Positions 1-5,383 of a stretch of DNA of 6,570 nucleotides are shown here, piece after piece. The notes under the pieces are model-generated. The model was not told the origin of the DNA and did no database searches. It saw nothing but the letters and a program-made list of their open reading frames with translations. The number at the start of each line of letters is the position of its first letter. The stretch's first letter is position 1. The position numbers were made by a program, and so were the translations under genes. This DNA is from Verrucomicrobiales bacterium. Its GTDB lineage: Bacteria > Verrucomicrobiota > Verrucomicrobiia > Verrucomicrobiales > DEV007. The stretch is from NCBI GenBank assembly GCA_007123695.1, contig SLGN01000320.1, forward strand, positions 1-6,570, read 5' to 3'.

Positions 1-32
1 CCAGTTACTTGCGATCTCCTAAGGTAATGTAA

Positions 33-114
33 TGGGGAGAGGAGGATTCGAACCTCCGAAGGCATAGCCAGCAGATTTACAGTCTGCCCCGTTTGACCGC
101 TCCGGAACCTACCC
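33..114 (-). tRNA. tRNA-Tyr (anticodon GTA)
   Basis: Read on the minus strand this folds as a class II tRNA of 82 nt. The anticodon stem GCAGA/TCTGC encloses loop CTGTAAA, giving anticodon GTA (plus-strand positions 78-80), which decodes tyrosine codons UAU and UAC. The D-stem is CCG/CGG with a GAGCGGTCAAA loop. The long variable arm has a short GGC/GCC stem. The T-arm is GGAGG/CCTCC around TTCGAAT. The acceptor stem pairs GGGTAGG with TCTCCCC and is followed by discriminator A. CCA is not encoded and must be added after transcription. One acceptor pair (U4 with C69) is a mismatch and the last (G7-U66) is a wobble; all other features are canonical. The tRNA is transcribed away from the racemase gene. 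Confidence 0.95.
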
Positions 115-120
115 GAAAAT

Positions 121-142
121 CCAAGAACGAAGCCCGTTCTGG
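121..142 (-). other. Inverted repeat just upstream of the tRNA-Tyr 5' end
   Basis: AGAACG (124-129) and CGTTCT (135-140) are perfect complements around a 5-base loop. The flanking CC (121-122) and GG (141-142) extend the stem to 8 bp across a single bulged A. It ends 6 bases before the mature tRNA 5' end, so in the tRNA precursor it would form a hairpin in the 5' leader close to the RNase P cleavage site. On the minus strand ATTTTC follows it, which is too short a T-run to call a terminator. Its function is unknown. Confidence 0.4.
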
Positions 143-152
143 AAGGGGAGGT

Positions 153-180
153 AAAATGAGGGGGAAAATCCAGTTTGCAA
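153..180 (-). promoter_or_regulatory. Candidate sigma-70-type promoter for tRNA-Tyr
   Basis: On the minus strand TTGCAA (175-180) lies 16 bases upstream of CATTTT (153-158), a reasonable -35/-10 pair in an otherwise GC-rich gap. Transcription would begin roughly 30 bases before the tRNA and include the inverted repeat. The match is partial and rests only on motif position. Confidence 0.25.
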
Positions 181-281
181 GCAGTTTCTCCGGCGAATCG
201 ACTCGGACTCGGCAGCCGGGGGCGGCGGCGGTTGGACGGAGATTGGACGGCGTTTGGCAGGGGACCGGGTTGCTGCTTGGC

Positions 282-310
282 TTGCGCATCGGACCGCTTC
301 GGACTATCTC
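282..310 (+). promoter_or_regulatory. Candidate promoter for the racemase-kinase-regulator genes
   Basis: TTGCGC (282-287) and TATCTC (305-310) are separated by the ideal 17 bases and would start transcription about 34 bases before the ATG at 351. Upstream lies a direct repeat TTGGACGG (232-239 and 243-250) with an 11-base period, about one helical turn, which could be an activator site. No clear Shine-Dalgarno sequence precedes the ATG at 351. The hexamers are imperfect, so this is tentative. Confidence 0.25.
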
Positions 311-350
311 TGTTTCCAAGCACGTCCGCCCAAGGCTGCGGCCATCCCCC

Positions 351-1754
351 ATGAAAACGCCCCTCTCCAAGCTGCACGCCACCTTTTTCTCCGCGCTCCT
401 GCTTTTCGGCCCTCCGGGCGGCGCGGCGGCGGAGGATGCGATGGCGGCTTTGGACGCCCACCTCGCGGCGCACCGCGACGGCCGGGCGCCGTTCAGCTTC
501 GACGCTTCGGACTACGAGGGCGATCTTTCCCACCTGCCCATCGGCGTGTTCGATTCGGGCATCGGGGGATTGACGGTGCTGGAGGCGATCCTCTCCCTCG
601 ACGCGTTCGACAACGACGATCTCTCGCCGGGGCCGGACGGACGGCCCGATTTCGAGAACGAACGCTTCCTCTATCTCGGAGACCAAGCGAACATGCCCTA
701 CGGCAACTACCCGAAGTCGGGCCGGGCCGACTATCTGCGGGAACTCATCCTCAAGGACGCGGTCTTCCTGCTGGGTCGGCGCTACCACGGTCGCGGCGAC
801 GGCGAAGGGGCCGGCGAGGAAGGCGGGCCGCGCTTCGACAAGCCTCCGGTAAAGGCCATCGTGATCGCCTGCAACACGGCCACGGCCTACGGCTACGAGG
901 ACCTGAAGGCGGCGATGCAGCGTTGGGGAATCCCCGTGATCGTGGTCGGCGTGGTCGAGGCGGGCGCCCGCGGCCTGCTCGCGGCGGAGGTGGAAGACGG
1001 CGCCATCGGGGTGATGGCGACGGTGGGCACCTGCGAAAGCGGGGTCTATCCAAAGACCATCCAAAGCACGCTCGGCCGGGCCGGGAGAGGTCCCGCCGCA
1101 GTGGTGCAGCACGGCAGCGCCGATCTCGCGGCGGTGATCGAGGGCGATGCCTCGCGGGGCCGGACGGTGGCCGAACAAGTCGGGCTCGACGTGCGGGAGC
1201 TGGTCGAGGAACACCGCCGCAGCGCCGACGGCGAGGCGGCGCCGCTCTCCCGCATCGTGCTGGGCTGCACCCATTTTTCCCTGGTTCTCGACAAGATCGA
1301 GGCGGCCTTCGCGGAGCTGCGGGAAGACCCGGCCTACGCGCCGTGGATCGCGGAGCGCCGCACCTACATCGATCCGGCGGAGTGGGCGGCGCGGCAGCTT
1401 TTCCGCGAGCTCGCCTCGGCCCGGCTGCGCCATCGGCCCGGCGAACCGCGTGCCACGGATCGGGATCTCTTCTTCCTGTCGGTGCCCGATCCGAAGCGGT
1501 CGAATGCGCGGCGCAATAGCGACGGCTCCCTTCACGAGGAGTATAAATACGGTCGCCTGCCGGGAAACCTTGGCGTCGAGGACACGGTCGTAGTGCCTCT
1601 GACGCGGGATTTGCTGCCCGAAGCGGGACGGCGGCTGGTGGAGGGCGAGCTGCCCGAGGTGTGGCGCCGGATTCCGCCGTCGGCGGCGGAATCGGCAGGT
1701 AACGAGGGGGAAGGTCCGGGCAAGGCTGCGGTCGCTGCGCCGAAACTGCGGTGA
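351..1754 (+). CDS. Exported MurI-type aspartate/glutamate racemase family protein
   Basis: The 467-residue product belongs to the cofactor-independent Asp/Glu racemase superfamily, which interconverts L- and D-amino acids with a pair of cysteines. Visible MurI landmarks are GVFDSGIGGLTV (residues 65-76, D68), YLGD..MPYG (108-118), the first catalytic cysteine in ACNTA (C174), GVVEAGA (E203), and the second in GCTH (C306, H308). YIDPAEWA near 339-346 matches the position of the MurI IDSG segment. Differences from typical MurI (about 265-285 residues) are clear. A signal peptide precedes AAA-ED near residue 27, an acidic insert lies at about 82-104, a Gly/Glu-rich insert comes before C174, and a C-terminal extension covers about 105 residues. 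I chose the ATG at 351 because it places the signal peptide at the N terminus and codon bias changes there. Export makes a role in cytoplasmic D-Glu supply unlikely; a periplasmic racemase or a divergent enzyme is the better guess. Substrate is unknown. Confidence 0.85.
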   Translation: MKTPLSKLHATFFSALLLFGPPGGAAAEDAMAALDAHLAAHRDGRAPFSFDASDYEGDLSHLPIGVFDSGIGGLTVLEAILSLDAFDNDDLSPGPDGRPDFENERFLYLGDQANMPYGNYPKSGRADYLRELILKDAVFLLGRRYHGRGDGEGAGEEGGPRFDKPPVKAIVIACNTATAYGYEDLKAAMQRWGIPVIVVGVVEAGARGLLAAEVEDGAIGVMATVGTCESGVYPKTIQSTLGRAGRGPAAVVQHGSADLAAVIEGDASRGRTVAEQVGLDVRELVEEHRRSADGEAAPLSRIVLGCTHFSLVLDKIEAAFAELREDPAYAPWIAERRTYIDPAEWAARQLFRELASARLRHRPGEPRATDRDLFFLSVPDPKRSNARRNSDGSLHEEYKYGRLPGNLGVEDTVVVPLTRDLLPEAGRRLVEGELPEVWRRIPPSAAESAGNEGEGPGKAAVAAPKLR

Positions 1755-1785
1755 GGACGGGCCGGGCCTGCTGACTGAATTTGCG

Positions 1786-3846
1786 ATGCGCGGCTCCCGA
1801 CGCCTTTCCGTCCGCCTCGGGGCCGCGCTTGTCGCGGCGGTGTTCTGCCCGGCACCATGCGCCGCGCAGATCCGGTCGACGCTGGAGCTGCGTTCCCTCT
1901 CCGCCGAGCAGGCCGATCTGGCGATGCCGGTGGACTTGGAGGGCGTCGTGGTCTTCGTCGATCCGCCGAGCACGGTCTTCTTCCAGGATGCCGCGGCGGG
2001 GGCCTTCTTCCAGCTCGGCGGTCGGGAGCCTCCGGCGCCCGGCGACGAGGTCCGGGTGCGCGGGACGACCTATCCCGGTCTCTTTCTTCCAGGAATCCGC
2101 GACGCCGAGTTCGAGGTAAGGGGCCATGCGGGGCTTCCCGAAGCGATCGCGGTGGGCTTCGAAGATCTGCTCTCGGGACGCTACCACTACCAGCGGGTCG
2201 CGGTCGGGGGAATCGTGCGGACCCTCGAGCCGGAGGAGGAAGGCGTCTCGCTGGTGCGGCTAGATCTCGGCTCCCGGGTCGTCCCGGTGCGGGTGCAGGC
2301 TCCGCTGGACCGCGCCCCCGATCTCGTCGATGCGCGGGTGCGAGTGGCGGGCCTCGCCGCCGGGGAGCTGAACCACCGCCGCCAGCTCGTCGAGCCCTAC
2401 CTGCGGTGCCGCGACTGGAGCGATTTCGAAATCCTCGCCCCGCCGCGCCCCAAGGAGGCGATCGGCGAGGTTTCTCCCGAAGAGATCCTCAACTTCGCGG
2501 TGGGGGGATCCCTGCGGCATCTGGTTCGGGTCGGGGGCGAAGTGCTCGCGGCCTTTCCCGAAGGCGAAGTGTTCCTGCGCAGCGGGGAGACGGGCGTGGG
2601 GCTGCGTCTGCTTGGGACCGAGACACGTCCGGAGGTCGGCGACCGCATCGAGGTGCTCGGATTTCCGGAAATGGACCGTTTCAGCGCCCGGCTCGTCGAT
2701 GCCTCGGTCGTGTCGCGCAAAGTCGGCACGGAGCCGCCACCGCCCCGCCCGCTCGCCCTGCCCGATCTGCTCGACGAAGTCCACGACGGCGATCTGGTGG
2801 CGGTCGAGGCCGAGCTTGCGGAGATCCATCGCGGCGCACGCGGCGCCACCCTAACTCTGCGCGAGGGGACGGCATCGGTCCAGGCCGAGGCCCCGGAGCT
2901 GCCCGGCGACCTCGCAACAGGCGCGCGCGTGCGGATCGCGGGCATCGCGGTGGTCGAGGCGGCACGCCGCTCGTCGGCCTACCGCGTCGAACCCGAGCGG
3001 GTCGTGGTGCTGCTGCGCGGCCCCGGAGATCTCGCCGTGCTCCGGGCGCCCTCCTGGTGGACGCCGCGGCGGCTCGCCGGCGGGCTGGTCGTCTTTCTCG
3101 TCGCGACGGTTCTCGCGGGGCTTTGGATCGTGCTGCTGCAGCGGCAGGTGGCGGGCCAGACCTCGGCCCTGCGCCGCCGCATCGAGCGCGAGGCGGCCCT
3201 GGAGGAGCGCCAAAGGCTCGCGCGGGAGTTCCACGACACGCTGGAGCAGCAGCTTGCGGGCCTTTCCCTGCGTCTCGACGCGGCCACGGCCAAGGTCGAC
3301 GACGGGAAGGTGCGCGGCTTTCTGGAAGGGGCGCGCCGCCTCGTCCTGCGCATCCAGACGGAGACGCGCGACCTCGTATCGGACCTGCGCCAGGATCCCG
3401 ACGAGGCGACCGATCTCGGCGGGGCCCTCGCCGATCTCGTCGAGCAGGGCGCCGCCGGCGCCGGTCCCGAACTCGTCCTGCTCCCTCCGCCCGGCGACCT
3501 TCCGCCTTTGCCGTCGCGGACGGTCCACCACCTGCGCATGATCGCGCAGGAATCCCTCACCAACGCGATGAAGCACGCCGGGGCGGACCGGATCGCGCTG
3601 TCTCTCGCGAAGACGCCAGAGGGTGTCGCCATGACGATCCAGGACGACGGCGTCGGCTTCGACGCGGAACGGGAGACCTCGGGCAAGCGGGGTCACTTCG
3701 GATGCATGGGGATGCGCGAGAGATGCCGCCGGATCGGGGCGGAGATCGCGTGGCGCAGCGCTCCCGGCGAGGGCTGCGCCGTCGTCGTAACCTTGCCGAA
3801 TCCACAAGAGTCGCCGAATCCCAAGAGAAAGGAGCACGCTCCATGA
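1786..3846 (+). CDS. Membrane sensor histidine kinase, NarL/DegS type, with a multi-module periplasmic sensor
   Basis: The 686-residue protein is a two-component sensor kinase. Residues 1-28 look like a signal peptide ending CAAQ. Residues about 45-410 are predicted periplasmic and contain four similar beta-rich modules (about 47-113, 134-217, 243-312, 335-409), each with a GxV start and a GDxVxVxG-like strand; they resemble OB-fold barrels. One membrane span follows (430-451), then a charged coiled-coil linker. The HisKA_3 dimerisation helix carries phospho-acceptor H483 in EFHDTLEQQL. The ATPase domain has N593 in ESLTNAMKHA, the G1 box DDGVGFD (620-626) and the G2 box around GHFGCMGMRER (636-646). 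All motifs for autophosphorylation are intact. The gene begins 31 bases after the racemase stop with no clear Shine-Dalgarno sequence, and its stop overlaps the regulator start. The partner is almost certainly the next gene. The ligand is unknown. Confidence 0.92.
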   Translation: MRGSRRLSVRLGAALVAAVFCPAPCAAQIRSTLELRSLSAEQADLAMPVDLEGVVVFVDPPSTVFFQDAAAGAFFQLGGREPPAPGDEVRVRGTTYPGLFLPGIRDAEFEVRGHAGLPEAIAVGFEDLLSGRYHYQRVAVGGIVRTLEPEEEGVSLVRLDLGSRVVPVRVQAPLDRAPDLVDARVRVAGLAAGELNHRRQLVEPYLRCRDWSDFEILAPPRPKEAIGEVSPEEILNFAVGGSLRHLVRVGGEVLAAFPEGEVFLRSGETGVGLRLLGTETRPEVGDRIEVLGFPEMDRFSARLVDASVVSRKVGTEPPPPRPLALPDLLDEVHDGDLVAVEAELAEIHRGARGATLTLREGTASVQAEAPELPGDLATGARVRIAGIAVVEAARRSSAYRVEPERVVVLLRGPGDLAVLRAPSWWTPRRLAGGLVVFLVATVLAGLWIVLLQRQVAGQTSALRRRIEREAALEERQRLAREFHDTLEQQLAGLSLRLDAATAKVDDGKVRGFLEGARRLVLRIQTETRDLVSDLRQDPDEATDLGGALADLVEQGAAGAGPELVLLPPPGDLPPLPSRTVHHLRMIAQESLTNAMKHAGADRIALSLAKTPEGVAMTIQDDGVGFDAERETSGKRGHFGCMGMRERCRRIGAEIAWRSAPGEGCAVVVTLPNPQESPNPKRKEHAP
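3828..3834 (+). promoter_or_regulatory. Strong ribosome binding site for the response regulator
   Basis: AAAGGAG sits 8 bases before the ATG at 3843, inside the 3' end of the kinase gene. It is the clearest Shine-Dalgarno sequence in the window. With the ATGA stop/start overlap it fixes the regulator start and suggests coupled but independently strong translation, giving more regulator than kinase. Confidence 0.75.
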
Positions 3847-4460
3847 AGATCATGATCGTCGACGACCATTTCGTGGTGCGCAGCGGCCTCGTCGCCTCGC
3901 TCGAGCTGGAGGAGGGATTCGAGGTCGTGGCGGAGGCCGAAAGCGGGGAGGCGGCGCCGGAGCTCTACGCCGAGACGCGTCCCGAAGTCGTGCTGATGGA
4001 CTTGCAACTGCCGGGGTGGAACGGCATCGAGACGACCGAGCGGATCCTCGAGGTCGATCCGGCCGCGCGCGTTCTCGTCTTTTCCACCTTCGCCCGCGAC
4101 GACGAGATCCAGGCGGCCCTCGACGGGGGCGCGCTCGGCTACCTTCAGAAGACGGCGGGGCGCGAGGAGCTGCTCGAGGCGCTGCGCCGGGTCTCCGCCG
4201 GGGAGCGTCATCTTTCCCCCGAGATCGCGGAACGGCTCTCGGGCCTCCGCCTCGGCCCTGCGGTGACGCTGCGAGAGCGCGAGATCCTCGCCCTGGTGGC
4301 CAAGGGCCGGGCGAACAAGGAGATCGCCGCCCTGCTCGGCATCGCCGAGGACACGGTGAAGCGCCACATCAGCAACGTGCTCCAGAAGCTCGGCGCAAGC
4401 GACCGCGCCCAAGCCACCGCCGAAGCGATCCGGAGGGGCATCGTGAGGATCGAGGACTGA
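3843..4460 (+). CDS. NarL/FixJ-family two-component response regulator
   Basis: This 205-residue cytoplasmic DNA-binding regulator is the likely partner of the preceding kinase. The receiver domain (residues 1 to about 120) has the acidic pair D7/D8, phospho-acceptor D53 in LMDLQLPG, S81 at the conserved Ser/Thr switch position, and the conserved K103. A short linker leads to a LuxR/GerE-type helix-turn-helix (about 140-202) with the usual LREREIL and GRANKEIA motifs and the recognition-helix region EDTVKRHISNVLQKLG. Length and domain order are standard for the family. The start is fixed by the ATGA overlap with the kinase stop and the strong AAAGGAG upstream. Target genes cannot be read from the sequence; the racemase upstream and the operon itself are natural candidates, by inference only. 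Confidence 0.96.
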   Translation: MKIMIVDDHFVVRSGLVASLELEEGFEVVAEAESGEAAPELYAETRPEVVLMDLQLPGWNGIETTERILEVDPAARVLVFSTFARDDEIQAALDGGALGYLQKTAGREELLEALRRVSAGERHLSPEIAERLSGLRLGPAVTLREREILALVAKGRANKEIAALLGIAEDTVKRHISNVLQKLGASDRAQATAEAIRRGIVRIED

Positions 4461-4556
4461 TCGGTCAGAGATGAATCCCTCGATGATGGAGTTCGAGACC
4501 GCCCACTGCATTCTTCCGAAAACATCTGAGTCCCGAAAAACTTCGAAACGCTTTTG
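4461..4556. other. Convergent intergenic gap, no clear terminator
   Basis: This is the 96-base space between the ends of the plus-strand regulator gene and the minus-strand RNase H-like gene. It is visibly more AT-rich than the genes. It holds only weak inverted repeats, such as CTCGA/TCGAG at 4479-4483/4493-4497 and CGAA/TTCG near 4534-4545, and short A or T runs. I see no stable GC stem followed by a U-tract in either direction, so termination may be Rho-dependent or use a weak bidirectional hairpin. Confidence 0.5.
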
Positions 4557-5336
4557 TCATCCCAGCCCCAGGATCCATCCTTCGACTGCGGCGACGGAGG
4601 CTTCTTCCGGCGGGAGGAGGGGCTGAAAAAAGCAGCCGAGCTCGTCGGCCGCGTCGCGGTCGCGCATCCACGCGGCCGCGCAATAGGCGTCGTGCTGGTG
4701 CGGGTCGCGGTCGGCGGGCAGATGGACGTGGCTCCACAGCGAAGGATAGATCTCGGCGACAACGGATCGCTGCGGGTGCGGCGTCCAGCCGTCGAAGGGC
4801 CAAAAATGGAGCCGCTCGCCGAGCTGCTCGCGCAGATGGAGCAGCCAGGGCAGTCCGGCGTGGGTCGATTTGGCGACGCTGCCGGGAACGTCGAAATGAA
4901 AGACCGATTTGGCCCGCGAACGCCGCTCGGCGAGCCTCCGCCAACGGGCCGACCCGGCCCGCGCGGACCCGTCCCCGACCTCGCCGCGGCGCACGGACTC
5001 GACCGAAACCCCGGGGAGGTGGGTCGGCCAATGGCGGCGGAAGTCCTCGAGAAAGGCGTTCCAGTCGCTCCCGAGCCCGTGGGCGTCGAAGTAGCTCTGC
5101 GGAAAGGAGAAGGAGTGGTCGATGCCGACGAGCGTGCGCGGCCCCTCGCGCAGCTCTCCGACGAGCCAGTTGGCAAGGTCGCGGCGCGACCAGTGGCGGC
5201 GGCGACCGCGAGGCGGAGCGATCTCGGCGGGAGCGATTTCCGGCGACGCCGCGTAGGCCCGGATGCCGGGCAGCCCGCATTCGGGAGTCCGGGCGCCGGA
5301 GTAGTCGATGCCGAGGTAGCGCTGGAAGGCGGGCAT
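4557..5336 (-). CDS. Conserved hypothetical protein with RNase H-like fold motifs (DUF429-like)
   Basis: The product has 259 residues from the ATG at 5336. It shows the pattern of an RNase H/RuvC-like fold: a first strand YLGIDYSGA (D11), a second VGIDHSFSFP (D73), AEIYPSLW (E195) and HDAYCAAAWMRD (D216). These four acids could form a two-metal site. The AE-YP and DA-AAA segments are those seen in DUF429-type predicted nucleases. Other distinctive stretches are FDVPGSVAKSTHAGLPWL (149-165), HFWPFDGW (177-184) and a C-terminal VEGWILGLG. I recognise these as typical of a conserved, uncharacterised bacterial family; no activity is established that I know of. There is no signal peptide or membrane span, so it is cytoplasmic. 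An in-frame ATG at 5387 overlaps the MFS stop as ATGA and would add 17 Arg/Pro-rich residues. I prefer 5336 because the fold begins right after it, but 5387 is a real alternative. It is probably co-transcribed with the MFS gene. Confidence 0.82.
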   Translation of the reverse strand: MPAFQRYLGIDYSGARTPECGLPGIRAYAASPEIAPAEIAPPRGRRRHWSRRDLANWLVGELREGPRTLVGIDHSFSFPQSYFDAHGLGSDWNAFLEDFRRHWPTHLPGVSVESVRRGEVGDGSARAGSARWRRLAERRSRAKSVFHFDVPGSVAKSTHAGLPWLLHLREQLGERLHFWPFDGWTPHPQRSVVAEIYPSLWSHVHLPADRDPHQHDAYCAAAWMRDRDAADELGCFFQPLLPPEEASVAAVEGWILGLG

Positions 5337-5383
5337 GGCGCGGAGGCGGAGGGGCGGTCGGCGAGGGGGGCGTAAGTGCCGCG

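Noticed and set aside
1..32. Shine-Dalgarno-like AGGAG on the minus strand downstream of the tRNA, and a short bulged inverted repeat
   Set aside because: No start codon follows within the window and the stem is short and AT-rich; too little sequence to call a gene or terminator.
93..350. N-terminal extension of the racemase frame to a TTG at 93 or an ATG at 156
   Set aside because: The TTG lies inside the tRNA gene. The ATG at 156 follows a GGAGG at short spacing, but it would bury the signal peptide behind 65 low-complexity residues, and third-position GC is lower before 351 than after it.
33..350. tRNA-Tyr as an attachment site for an integrated element
   Set aside because: No integrase, no repeated tRNA 3' end and no mobile genes are present; neighbouring genes look chromosomal.
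751..2187. Long minus-strand open frame of 478 codons
   Set aside because: It is antisense to the racemase and kinase genes, rich in Arg/Pro/Ala, and without recognisable motifs; this is a GC-rich shadow frame.
2851..3837. Minus-strand open frame of 328 codons
   Set aside because: It is antisense to the kinase core, whose motifs are fully intact on the plus strand. Its composition is that of a shadow.
1857..3842. Open frame running from inside the kinase gene into the response regulator, suggesting a fusion
   Set aside because: The upstream part is Arg/Gly/Pro-rich shadow of the kinase. The regulator has its own ATG with a strong Shine-Dalgarno sequence and a complete receiver domain.
4461..4556. 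Bidirectional intrinsic terminator between convergent genes
   Set aside because: Only 4-5 bp stems are present, and none is followed by a proper U-run in either direction.
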